A stretch of 64,000 nt of DNA from positions 4,708,680 through 4,772,679 of the forward strand of contig OZ038324.1 of assembly GCA_964035795.1 (NCBI GenBank), written 5' to 3'. Of the stretch, positions 37,372 to 56,226 are shown one piece after another (positions within the stretch are counted from its first letter, which is position 1; each line of letters opens with the position of its first letter). The stretch is from Pterobdella sp. o SKG-2022 (taxonomy: Eukaryota > Annelida > Clitellata > Hirudinida > Piscicolidae). Below the pieces are notes generated by a model that did no database searches, was not told the DNA's origin, and saw nothing but the letters and a program-made list of their open reading frames with translations. The position numbers and the translations under genes are program-made.

Positions 37372-39200
37372 TTGTTGATAGAGAAATATTCCGCTCATCG
37401 TGCTCTCTGCTGTTCTTCGCCAAAAATAATGCTTCCGTCCTTGCCCTTTACAGGCCGACTTGGGTTGCTGTTTTTTCTGGAGAGTATTTTGGTGATCTCA
37501 TACAGGCGCTTCATGTTCCGCTGGCTTGCAGCAGTCTCAGCCTCTGCAGTCAGTTCCTTGATGTACGCTTAAAAGACCAGCACCATCTGTCCCACCTATC
37601 ATCCCGCCCCCTAACAAGCTCCTCGACATCAACACCAACCTTCCTAGCAAGACGGAGATTGTCAAGGCCATTAAGTCTCTCAAGTAAGGAAAGGTAGCCG
37701 GTTCAGATGGAATTCCACCTAAAGCTCTAAATGCCGACATCTAGACCTCAATTAAAATGCTACACCCTTTTCTATGCAAGATCTTGGAACAAGAGCGAGT
37801 GCCAGATGACTGGAAAAAAAGACACCTTGTAAAGCTGCCAAAGAAAAGGAGACTTTTTATCTTGCAACAACTGGCAAGGAATCATGCTGTTGTCTATTCC
37901 CAGAAAAGTAATGAGCAGAATTATCTTCGAGAGACTGAAAAACGTCTTGGACAAAACACTTATAAATGAACAAGGAGGCTTCGGACAAGATCGCTCATGC
38001 ACGGATCACATTGCAAACATGCGCATCATCATCGAGCAGTCTCTCGAGTGGCAGACCCCCCTTTACGCAGTCTTCGTCGACTTTCACAAAGCTTTTGACA
38101 GTGTTAACCGAGATGTCATCTGAAGACTGATGCACCACTACGGCTTTCCACCAAAGTTTATAAACATCATCCAGCAACTGTATGAAGACGCTACCTGTCA
38201 AGTGATCCACGACGGAAAACTAACGGAACCTTTCAACGTGCAAACTAGCATCCGTCAGAGCTGTTTGCTCTCATCGATCATTTTTTTGATGGTGTTTGAC
38301 TGGGTCATGAGGCAGTCCACAGCAGATCAGAAAACAGGCATCCGGTAGACCTTCAACAAACAGCTGGAAGACCTAGACTTTGCAGATAACATAAGCCTTC
38401 TTTCCCACAGCAGCAAGATGGGCAAAAGAAACTATGTCGTGTAGAAGAAGCTGAAAAAATTGGACTTCAAATCATTTCTGGGAAGACAAAGGTCATGAGA
38501 GTTAACAACAAAAACCAAGATCCAGTGAAACTACATCACGAGGAAATCAAAGAGATTGACAGATTTGTCTACTTAGACAATGTTGTCAGCAAAGATGGGG
38601 GAACAGACAAAGACATCAAAAGCCGCATCAACAAAGCTAGACACGTTTTCAACACCCTTCGACAAATCTGGAGATCGAAAGCCTCTCAGTCCGCAATAAG
38701 ATCAGGATTTTCAACACTAATGAGAAATCGGTACTACTCTATGACTCAGAAACGTGGCGAGTGACAAATACCATCATCCACAAGCTGCCTTTACGAACCG
38801 ATGCCTAAGAAACATCCTGAACATCAGATGGCCAGAAGTTGTTTCCAACGAAGAACTTTAGAACAAGACAAAACGAGTCACACTGGAGACGGAAATAAAA
38901 AAGCGGAAATAAAAATGAATATGTCATACACTACGCAAGCCTGCAGCCAACATCATTAGACAGGCCCTGGACTGGACCCATAGAGGAAAAGAAAAGTTGG
39001 CCGACCTAGACAGACCTGGCGGAGAAGCATCAAGGCAGAAGGGAAGGCTACCGGAAGGATGTGAGCCGACCTGTAAAAGACCAGCCAGAACCGAGTACGT
39101 TAGAAGAGCGTTGTTGCAGCCCTATGCTCCTAAGGATGCAAGAAGAAAAACTAAACTAAACTTGTTGGTAAAGAAGTGGGATGGCTTTCGTGTAAATCTG
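37372..39200 (+). pseudogene. Dead LINE with inverted 5' segment
   Basis: From 37573 the plus strand reads as a non-LTR RT of the RTE-like type: RPAPSVPPIIPPP, KLPKK, MSRIIFERLKNVLDKTL, INEQGGFGQDRSC, LYAVFVDFHKAFDSVNRDVI, LEDLDFADNISLLSH and VYLDNVVSKDGGTDKDIKS, then a C-terminal RPRQTWRRSIKAEG-like stretch near 39000. It is broken by at least five in-frame stops plus frameshifts, and the catalytic FADD box is FADN. The part that normally lies just before RPAP (AYIKELTAEAETAASQRN ... NMKRLYEITKILSRK) is instead at 37372-37570 on the minus strand. Such 5' inversions are known LINE integration products (twin priming). Family-level naming is from memory of motifs. Confidence 0.85.
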
Positions 39201-39503
39201 TAAATGAAACAATTCACAAGCGATTTAACGGGTCCTCCGATCTGTTTTTTTACTAGATCAAGCTTTTTTTCTAATACTCATCCAAGTTTCTCTTTCATGC
39301 TACTTTCAACTTACACGGTTTTTTTTCAGATTGGTTACACAAAATGTAAAAATCATCGACTTTTAATTTAAAATTAATATAAATTTCTATTATTTCATTT
39401 CAACAACAATGCTCCATTTTTTAGTTTCGTCATTTCAAACTCATTATAATTCACTTTTAAAAAAGCGCCTTTTAAAATTCCTCTTACCGAAATAAAGTTG
39501 AAT

Positions 39504-41366
39504 ATGGCTGAAATATTTGCTCCAAATTCTTTTTATTCAAGATCATTAAAGAAATCGTCAAAAAATGAGTTTTTCAAAGTTTCTGCTAGTAAAAGTTTCT
39601 CCAAATCACGTAAGATCGAACAGCCTGTTCTCCAAGCAAGTTTAAAAACAGGAAAAAAAAATTTAAAAAGCAATCATTATCTAAAAATTAAAAAAAAGAA
39701 AAATCGAAAACAAAAATATAAAAATGACAAAATGAAAAAAATTCTCAACAGTATCAAGCCACAAGAGATTGAAGAAAAAATAGTAAAAAATGAACTAGTA
39801 ACCAAAATAAGTTTAAAAACTGACTTAAATAAAAGATTTTTCAAAAAACAAAACGGAAAGCGCAAAAATTTCACAATTGAACAATTCCAACCAAGTAAAT
39901 CTACTAAAATGAGCAGTGAAGATGGTAAGAATTCATCTGATTTGACCAGGTATAAACTCATGTCTCACTGTTTAAATGATAGCTATGAAGATGATGTGGA
40001 GATGGATGACAGCAGTTCTGAAAGTGAAGAAGAAGAAGAAGATGGTGGGCCTAATATTGATGTTGAAATTTTAAAAAAAAAAGATGACGATGTAGTATCA
40101 AGATTGTTTAGTGAGGATGAAGAAGAAGAAGAAGATATCTTGAAAAATATCAATAATATATGGAACAATGAAGATTCTCTCTCATCCCCTATAAAAACCC
40201 CTTCTAAAAAAATGCTTCAAAAATCGAACTCTTCCCAAAAACTTTTCAAAACCCCACTCAAGCAAACCCTTATCAGTCCTGAAACCACAATCAAACAAAA
40301 CACCAAGAACAAATGCTCCAAGGAAAATATGAAAAGCCCACTTAGACTGCATCAAATGACACTAGTAATTTATTTTCTCTATAATAAATTTGCAAGATTA
40401 TTTTTTTGTTGCTAGTCAAACTAATTTAGAGGTATAACAAGATTGGAAAATTTGGCTCAGTTTTATTCCTATAACTAGTTTTTTATGAATTTTATTTTTT
40501 TTTAAAGAAAAATTTTTGGCCTACTGAACAACATTCAAATATAAAAAATATAAATATAAACTGACATCCTTCTCTTCCATTAAATCTTCTCCGCTTTTAA
40601 ACCACAATCAACAAGGACTTTGGGCAGAAACTCCTAGACCCAACCACATGTAAGGAGTGTGGGTTGACATACAATGCTAATGAGGCTTCTGATACTTCCT
40701 TTCACCTCAAACATCACAACAAACACATTGGTTCCTTCAACTACACTGTATGTTCAGTTGAGAGCTTATTCAATCATAAATCCTGTTTAATAATTATTTT
40801 GTTTTTATACAATTTTATCAGGCTATTCTATTTCATCAACATTTTTTTGCTTGATTAGTTATTCAAGAAATAGTGTTTTAGAAACATTTTCATTGTTTTT
40901 ATTAAGCATTTGTGTGAACACCTCAGAATAGGATCAAAATTATCATAATGAAGTGCAATAATAGAATATACACCCAGGTGAAGCAGAGGGATGATGTGGT
41001 GAGTCGATATGGCGATGGGGTAGTATTGCTTGTTGGGGTTGACAAGGTGAGTTATGATGTGTTGACAATGACTTAAATTTTGATGATACAATAACCAATC
41101 AATTAAATCCTTTTTATAGTTTTTTTTTCACCAAGGGTTGGGCAGAAATTTTTCTAAAATTTTCTCATTATAAAGAATACAAAATCAAAAAAGTTTAAAG
41201 TTTTAATAAACAATTCTATGATTAATAAGAAATATATTATAATTATAAAAATAATTCCAATTTAAATGAACTTAACAACAAACTCATAATGCTGAGCAGA
41301 TGGAAAAATTGATTGAAGAGGTACACAGAGAAGTCCAAAATGCCCCCATTAGTGCCTCACAAAAAG

Positions 41367-41464
<98 letters not shown>

Positions 41465-42037
41465 ATTACATTAAATATTTCCAGAAAGTCTTTGTGTTCG
41501 TGAAAGACAAGAAGATTGTAGGCCTGTGTGTGACAGAGAGGATTATGAAAGTGAAAATATAAGCATTTTGACAAACACCATCATTTATTTTAGTTATTTA
41601 ATCTGGGTGCAAATTGTTAATGTTTAGCATACCAAAAAGTAACTCTTACGCTAATTATAATAATTATCTTAAGTGGTTAAAACCACCTTCGACCTTATTC
41701 ACAGGCATATGAAGGTAAAAAAGTAACATCATGCGATACAGCCGAAAGGGATAACATTGGCATAACGGGTGAAGCGGGGGAGGGCGGTTTAGTGGGTGAT
41801 GTGTTGGAAGGAGGTGAAGTAGGTTGTGATAGTGTGGCGGTAAAGGCAGGTGTTAAATTATTATGGGTGGAAAAGAAGAACAGACGGAATAAGATTGCAT
41901 CTCGTCTTCTGCTCGCTGTGAGGGGGTTTTTCTGTCTGGGAGTGCCTTTACAACCGGGTCATATAGCCTTCCTACAACCTACTCCTTGTTGCGTTGAACT
42001 GGCCAAAAACTTTGCTGGAAAAGTTCTTTTTTATTAA
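39504..42037 (+). CDS. ESCO: Cohesin acetyltransferase, ESCO/Eco1 family
   Basis: Family members acetylate the SMC3 head to establish sister-chromatid cohesion. Six exons join in phase 0: 39504-40364, 40616-40747, 40978-41046, 41300-41368, 41485-41550 and 41705-42037, giving 509 residues. The long first exon is a low-complexity Lys/Ser/acidic nuclear region with KTPSKK and KTPLKQ. Exon 2 carries the zinc finger DFGQKLLDPTTCKECG followed by HLKHHNKH. Exon 3 has YGDGVVLLVGVDK, exon 5 KVFVFVKDKKIVGLCVTERI, and exon 6 the acetyl-CoA region WVEKKNRRNKIASRLL and HIAFLQPTPCC. Two near-invariant places differ from vertebrate ESCO as I recall it (see findings). Exon 6 contains about 50 extra Gly/Glu/Val-rich residues before the conserved core. 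The Met at 39504 is the first ATG of the frame. It converges with TTC39, stop to stop about 475 bp. Confidence 0.93.
41369..41462 (+). repeat. (GT)47 microsatellite starting at an ESCO splice donor
   Basis: An uninterrupted GT dinucleotide run fills 94 of the 116 bp of ESCO intron 4. The exon ends ...CAAAAAGAT and the intron begins with the first GT of the repeat, so every register of the repeat offers a GT donor. The acceptor is a normal ATATTTCCAG at 41484. Confidence 0.95.
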
Positions 42038-42511
42038 ACTGCTAATGTGTATATATAGAAAAGAATGACGTTGAAATCTGATAATAATGAACAAGCTTGA
42101 TTTTATTGTAAATGCACCATAAATTCACCGTTTGATTTATTCATATAAATCTTTTGTTGTATTTTATATTAGCCATTTCTGAAAAAAATCAATTGAAAAG
42201 TGCGTTCAAAAATTCTAAATTGCAACTCTTATTGGCAACAAATATCTTACACTACAAAATTTCAACGAAAGGACCAAGGTTGGTGGAATGATAGAGATGA
42301 TAAAAATTTCTTTGATTCTATCAAGATGTTACATTTTTAAGCGTTAGTTATATTACACGGCGCTAATGCCCAGTCAATTAATGGTAAGTGACGAAAAACG
42401 TGTTCAACAAAAACTATTCAACAATAAATAAAACGCTGTCTTAGTAACAAGAAAAATTTCCGTGAGATCACAGGTGTTAGCGAAAATCTTCCAAACATGA
42501 AAACTGCTGCG

Positions 42512-49581
<7,070 letters not shown>

Positions 49582-50064
49582 TTTAAAATAATATTATGTC
49601 AAGTCAATGAAATCACAGAATATGTTTAAAAAGTTTTAAAAACGTGGAAACAAGACTTTCATATATCTTTTTTCATGTCAGCTTAAATGAACTTTATTTA
49701 CTCAACAATGATATATGATTTAAAAGTAAATTACTAAAAACATATAAAAAATGTGAAAAAAATAACTTTTTAACAAAATTATTGTGGCATTTGATTTGCA
49801 TTTTCAAAGGTTTTAGGTAATTTTGCGATAAACTTATTTATTAGTAAGTTTTTATAAAAGTAAAGTAAAAACAAGAGTTTCAAATTTACTCTCTATGAAA
49901 TATTTCGCTTAGGGTTTTGACTATTTCTAATAATTTAATGGTAACTCATTGAAGTTATAAAAATACTAAAATTTTAATGTTAGTTTTAATAATTAAATCT
50001 ATATTTATCTCAATGTCACACATTTGCTTCAAATATATTATATATAATACATAAAATCTTTCAG
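49582..50064. promoter_or_regulatory. Short divergent intergenic region, probable shared promoter
   Basis: The TTC39 start codon (minus) and the first recognised TCAIM-like exon (plus) are under 500 bp apart and point away from each other, so both promoters, and perhaps a first TCAIM exon, must lie here or within an intron. No TATA box or other element can be singled out in this AT-rich stretch. One candidate for a minimal first exon is the ATG followed by GTAACT at 49938. Confidence 0.4.
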
Positions 50065-52973
50065 TTGAAAATTTTGAGAACATGGAATTCACCTTCGAAA
50101 CGTTGTTTGACAGTAACTGAAACTTCAGTCGCTTTGCGTCCATTCATTCTTAGGGTACACCCAGACCTCTTTAACCGGTATGGTGAAGAAAAGGTGAGCA
50201 ATAATATCAAATTACATTAAAAAAAACACTTATGAAAATAATTTAAAAATGTTCATCTTCATAAAAAATCACTTGAAGGTTAAAAAAAATGAAGATTCTT
50301 TAAAAAAACTTAATGAATTTATCCACAAAATCCACAACAAAGAAAAGGTAGGCTGTAAGCACAATTTTATTGACCTTCATGATTTTATAATTGAAATTTT
50401 CAAAAGGTTTCTCCAATTTCACTTCTCTTCCATTTGAGGCAAATTCCTCAAGATCCCAACTCAACAAGTATTCTCAAATTTTAAACTAATTATTTTAGAC
50501 TCCATAATAAAAGTTATCCATGAAATAATTTTTCATGTTGAAATTTAATTTTTTTTCAAACTTAAAAACCAATACAACTACACATAATGAAACTTAACTT
50601 TCATTCCAGATCCTTCATTGCATCCAGTCACTATCCGTCTATCTTCATCAGATGTAGTTGAAACTGTCAAACAAATTTTGAAATCATGTGACTTGCCCCT
50701 CACATACATATCATCACACAGTACTTCTAATAATCCCTCCCCTCAACACTCTGTCAAATATGATTGGTTGGTTAATGCTGTGGTCATCTCAATATTGACT
50801 TTATCAGTTTTAAAATTTTATAAGTTGGGATTTTGTACTCTTTGAATTTTTAGAGTAACATGAGACATCAAAAACTCAGCATTACGTGATAATGTAGAAT
50901 TTCCATCATCATTTATTATCTATATATTATCAATCAATCAAATCTTTGTTATAGCCCATTTTTCTTCATCAAGGATATTAGTATTTTCATAGGTTTAGGA
51001 TTCATATTATTGAATCAATCGATTAAAATTAATAATCTCTGCTTTCACCAAATTGGATTCACATAAATTGCATCATGACTTGTTGAACCTCGATACTCTT
51101 CAAGATTTCAACCAATGAATATAAATTAAATGCCAATAAATATACATCAAATAAAGGAGTTGGTTTGAAGGCAGAGGGTCAGGGAGGAGAACAGATATAC
51201 ATGAAGACTCACACAAAAACTACCATCAGACGCTGCAGTCAGTTCAATATATTTATCAACCTTATGGGCATTTGTTGAAAGTGTTGAGAGTTTCCTCATA
51301 AGCAAACTTGTGTTGTATTTCTGCTGCTTGTCTTTGCACATTTAAATTAAATTTCTATTGTATGGTCAACAAATTCAAAGTATTTATTGAACAAAATTTC
51401 TATGTAGCTTTTTTTAAAACAATCTTATATTCTCAAGTGAAACTTGATTACCTAAGAGTGTAAGATTGTCTTACGAAAAGCTTTGTGTAAATTTTGTTCA
51501 ATAAATCCTTTGTTTTTATACAAATATGTCAGGCTTTTCTACTTCATCAAATTGTCATCATTATTCTTTCACCTATCACTGTTATCACTATATAATTAGA
51601 AGCATAATACATCCCAAAAAACATAATCTCCCTCAGAGCATGGTTGTTGAAGAACTCACAGAAGGCTCGAGTCAAGGAGGCAGCAGTACAAAAAAAGAAG
51701 GAGGAGGTTGAAAGACTGAGGCTTCAATTCCTGTCACAGACAGGCTTAAGAGAGGTGGTGTGGAGGGATGGTTGGAGCATGACTTCTCATGGCACTGCCC
51801 TTCGAACCCTCATCAAACTCTTTGATGCACTTCCTGACCCACAAGTGTTTCGAGGTCTGTTGATATATAAGTAATAAGTGCTCAACACAGACTAACCAAA
51901 TAACATACAAACACCAATCAATCAACATACACCAACCAATCACCTAATATCAAACTAACATGCATACAATCAAAACACATACAAATTCACACACAGACAC
52001 ACATCATCCACCAACTGAAAAAAAAAACACCTTTCAAGCAATAAATACACACACACCCAGGACGAAGAGTTGTCTTCAGCAACGTGTTGGGAGTGTCAGT
52101 GCAAGGAGACCTGGTGCTCAGACAGGATACTGTGTCCACTGCATGGGGCAGGGTACATTTGTTATTATTGTTTTTCAGGGTTTTCTGTTTCATGAGTTGT
52201 TAGTTTTAAATAATGCTGGATTTATATTAATGTTTTTTTATACAACTTAATAATTTGACATGTTTAAATTTTAATCAAAAGATTTTCACCGCCAATCAAA
52301 TCGATTTGATAACCAATCTTTTCGATCACTTTTATTACTCATGCCAGCAGATAAACTGACATAAAACAACGATGTCCATCACTCCACCAATCACCACAGG
52401 TTCTAAGAGAGGCTGAAGATAGCATGCCAACCCTACAAAGCATCCCACTATACGAGCGACAACTGAGTGAGATGATGGGAGAAATAGGCATCCTTCCTCC
52501 TCGTAACTCCATCTGCATCGCTGAAAACTACCTTCAACATGTTCAACTGCTCATCAGGGTAGGTGACTTGGGTATTAATTATGAAGTTTTCCGGGTTTAT
52601 CGCTGTGCTTAATGTACTTTGTTCATGATGCTATCACATTATTTGTATGTGTTTTGAATGTATGAAAATAGCTATCCACGTAAAACAATAGTGGTGATGA
52701 AGATGATTATCAATTTTATGGTGGCAGGCGGTGCGTGGACACAAGGTGAAGACAGGCTTAACCCTTCAAGGCTACCAAGACCTGCATGTCTCTATTGAGT
52801 GGTGAGTATGGTTTAACCAATCAATCAATGCATTTTTATGTTTTTGTATACATGTGTTAAACAATTTATGGTGTTTCTATGTGTGGATTGAATAATGAGG
52901 TTCATTATTTATAGAAGCAACCTTTTTTTAGGAAATATCGATTTTTTATGAAATTACCACTGAAAAGTATAAA

Positions 52974-53060
<87 letters not shown>

Positions 53061-54172
53061 CACGACGGGCCCAATAGTGTTATCAGAAGAGGGTGTCATA
53101 ATGATTCCATCTTCATGCCCAGTCTTTCTCATCTTCCAATTCATCCACAACAACGCCCACAAGGCAAGGAAGCTCTCCGCTCAGTTCAAAACGTTAGTGT
53201 TTTTTCGTTTTTTTATTGTAGTATACACTTGAGGGTGGAAGATTCATTTATTAAAACTAGTTATGGAGTCGATTATAACCAAATAACTTGTACAACCAAC
53301 TAATTCGTCATGGAATCACTCATTTCATCACTCAACCACCAACAACCATCTTTCTAAATAACAACCAATTTATCTTGAAACTTTTCACCTATCATCACAA
53401 CCATTCAATACAAAACCAACCGCTTAGGACCATCACTACTCGCTCCACCACCACTATAACCATCCACCCATCCATCACCCCTGCCATCATCTTACCGCCA
53501 AAACAACTACTCACCCACTGTACTCCAACCCCACACCACCAACACTGCCTCCCATAGTACACAGCTCTCAGATGAGGCTTTGATCAGCTTATGTCAGAGC
53601 ATGCTGAACATTAAAAAGTAAGCTAGTTGTTTTAATTTTATGCGGTTTAAATACAGATTATTTCAATTTTTTGAATTTAGTTTGTATTTTATTATAATAA
53701 ATATTTTGATTATTGTTGTTCACACAAAATGTCGCCATGTCTGGAGGTCGCACAGACTTTTATTTCAATGGCTTCATGGCCAACTCACCATTACTGATTT
53801 TCTATAATGAGCTTTTAACTGTTGAAGTCAGCTTCTCAAAAATATATACGCATGATTCGAGAGCTCAATTCATCTTATCTAGCCTTCTTGTCTTAACAAG
53901 GAGTAGCGTTCGTGAGATCTATTAATTACAAAGGCAAAACCCTGCTCAGGAGCAACCCAATGGTTGACTTACTTATTTTTCTATCTTCATCCAACAGTTT
54001 AACGAGAGACAGCAGTATAACTCGTGAACAAATGGCGTCATGCTGCAAGAGGGTGATTCAACTGTTGGAGGGGCACAACCTTAATGTGGACCTGAGTGGT
54101 TTAAGTGTGAGGTTCGGGCAACTGTACAGTATAAGTGTCGAGGGCGAGATTTGTATTCCGTGGAACTTCTAA
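50065..54172 (+). CDS. TCAIM: TCAIM-like mitochondrial protein (DUF4460/DUF4461 family)
   Basis: The vertebrate homologue is a mitochondrial matrix protein that dampens T-cell activation; the role outside vertebrates is unknown. Exons found: 50065-50193, 50279-50354, 50610 to about 50770, 51637-51854, 52061-52152, 52400-52558, 52728-52801, 53061-53192, 53558-53617 and 53998-54172. Family signatures are ALRPFILRVHPDLFNRYGEE, DSLKKLNEF, EEVERLRLQFLSQTGLREVV, the pair GRRVVFSN and VLGVSVQGDLVL, and the ending LYSISVEGEICIPWNF. Phases agree throughout except between the third and fourth exons, where the simplest join creates TGA; a micro-exon or another donor is likely. The start codon was not found; the first exon listed follows TTTCAG and begins with basic residues suited to a mitochondrial leader. 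Confidence 0.87.
51147..51341 (-). CDS. Unidentified coding-like frame inside a TCAIM intron
   Basis: A minus-strand frame starting at an ATG contains SLLMRKLSTLSTNAHKVDKY and IELTAASDGSFC, then meets GTGAGT (51207-51212 on the plus strand), a consensus donor. Its composition is more balanced than that of chance frames nearby. No family is recognised, and no partner exon was found on either side. It may be a nested gene fragment or a decayed transposon. Confidence 0.25.
   Translation of the reverse strand: MCKDKQQKYNTSLLMRKLSTLSTNAHKVDKYIELTAASDGSFCVSLHVYLFSSLTLCLQTNSFI
52979..53058 (+). repeat. (AC)40 microsatellite forming a TCAIM splice acceptor
   Basis: A perfect AC dinucleotide run of 80 bp ends directly in the AG (53059-53060) in front of TCAIM exon 53061-53192. 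The downstream exon keeps the correct phase (one base to finish a Cys codon). There is no pyrimidine tract other than the alternating C. Confidence 0.95.
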
Positions 54173-54263
54173 TGATTTCGCTGTTTCTATTGTTTTTGAC
54201 TTCATTAAAAATAGGAAAATTTTAAATAGCTTAAAATATATTGATTCGAAAAAGACCGTTAAA

Positions 54264-55393
54264 TTATTTTGCTTTCATTTTATTTTTCCAATTCACATCA
54301 CTTGTGAAAGCGGTGGTTGTGTTTGAGGGTGAGTTGCCTTTCTTAACTTGAGAACAGCCAAGATATCTTCCATCTCCAACACTCCAGACAGCATTCTCGA
54401 TGTTAGCTGGGTAAGCTATACTGGCAAGTTTGTGGCCACGAGATGATAACATAACCTCAATACTGAATATCATCCTTGTATAGGCCATTGTTATATGCAG
54501 TTTGGCTATTCGATGTTATAAATGGTTTAGGAAGTTATTATTGATTGGTGATCCAATATGTTGCCTTGTGTGTTATTTTCGTTCGTGTTTTTTTTATTCG
54601 TTATAAGAGCAATCTATGTTTTTGAGGCATTTCTCAACTCTGCCGTATCTTCATAAATCACAAAAAATAAGGCGTTCCACAGGCTTCACCAAACTTTTTG
54701 ATAGAGATGTTGTCTGCTGGTTATGTGTCTCTTGTTTCAAATGATGTATGCTTCGGTAAAGCTATCTTGCCCTATTGTTTTTGTTTCCCAATGGGTTGTT
54801 TCATCTCTTACATGAAAGGATATGATCAATGAAAAGGTTCTCTCGACCACATCTTAGTATCAATGGTAGGACTTCCAAACATTGGGCCTAATCAAATCCC
54901 ATATTTGTGCAGATATGTTGCCAAATATTTTGTGGTCATTCTTTGCTCTTGTCTAAATGGCACAACCAATGAAAAACCGATTCAATTAGGGATAAAATTA
55001 AATAAACACTTCAAACTCTAATCTTGATGGACTTATTGCTTGCACCATAACTCCTTGCACCTCTTTATTTGTTTACCTGTCGCTCTTCCCAGTTGTGTTT
55101 AATGTTGTGAGAAAAAGTTATGATTAAAAAGGGTGCATTGAGATAACTTGAGACTCTTGTCAGAACATCTTCATGCTATATTTTACAGTAGAGAGCTATA
55201 ATGTAATAAACACTGGTCTATGAACTCTTGGTGTTGACGCTAATATGACCCATTTGTTACTCTGGGGAGCTTTTGTGTCTGGGGGATCTCTGGGTTTTTT
55301 GTTGATTTTGCTTTTTGGGTGCCAAGAACTTTGAGGCTCTAAGAGGATCTCGTATTTTGTATCATTTCTTTTGGTGGACGAATCACTCTCCAT
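54264..55393 (-). pseudogene. Unidentified minus-strand coding-like patches between TCAIM and arrestin
   Basis: Two minus-strand frames have protein-like composition. One is 54264-54488, containing SSRGHKLASIAYPANIENAV and WSVGDGRYLGCSQVKKG. The other is 55196-55393, containing MESDSSTKRNDTKYEILLEP. Between them, fragments such as EDTAELRNASKT occur but are broken by stops and frame changes. This looks like a decayed gene or mobile element, or a real gene whose exons I cannot join. I do not recognise the family. Confidence 0.35.
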
Positions 55394-56226
55394 ATTTAAA
55401 TTTCTTGTTATTTATAATATTTTTTGTTTACTTATTTATTGAGTGTTTTCATGAATAGAAGCATCAAACTATTTTTTCTCAGTTGAAACATCAGAAAGCT
55501 ATAAATATTGTTTGGATGTAAAGGCTTCATTATATTTTACAATTATATTTTTTAAAGGATTTGTTTCAAAATTTTCAAATTCACAAATTAGTTGGGAAAT
55601 TAAATTTATTTGTTGAAAATGCATTTTAAATATGTTATTAAAAACAAAAAATATACATGAATTTGTGATTATTATATCAAATGTAAAAGTTTAATGGAGG
55701 AAAAAGATTAAGAAAAAGATTATTTTAGCAAGAATGAACTGGTGGCATTCAAAAACTTTTAGATTTTAATATCTTTTAAGCCGTATTACTTCAAAAATGA
55801 TCGGATCATCTACAACCAAATCAGCAAAAAAATAGTGTTAGATACTATATAATTGAATTCAACTAAAGCTTTCATGGTTACTAAACTAATTTTATTTTTC
55901 CTCAATTTGAAAATTCTGTGACAAAAAACATCTCATTTGATAACAAGCTCCTTTCTCCACACCTTTGCTTTTAATTGCAACTATGCATTAAGCCTAATTT
56001 ATCCAATCTAATGCACCGTTCCACCTTAAAATGATCCACACGTTAATATATCACTTCATTTATATATGTTATGTATAAATATAAAAGGATATTACAACAC
56101 ATAAGGTTTAATTCTAGGGTTTATTCCGATTTTAATAAAAGACAATTTACTTGGTAACGTAATCGTTTGAAGGTAGAAGTCGAAAAAAAATTAAAATTTC
56201 ATCAAAAAAATTTGGGAGTTTTTAAA
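55394..56226. other. AT-rich spacer upstream of arrestin
   Basis: No coding-like frame. It should hold the arrestin promoter and 5' untranslated sequence, but nothing specific can be named. Confidence 0.45.

Noticed and set aside
37537..37740. Minus-strand 67-codon frame as an independent gene
   Set aside because: It spans the LINE inversion junction and reads antisense RT sequence in part; it belongs to the dead LINE.
41284..41574. Frames encoding poly-(Val-Cys) or poly-(Thr-His) at the GT repeat
   Set aside because: They are read-through of the microsatellite. Homology and splice phase show that the repeat is intronic. The same holds at 44.9 and 52.9-53.1 kb.
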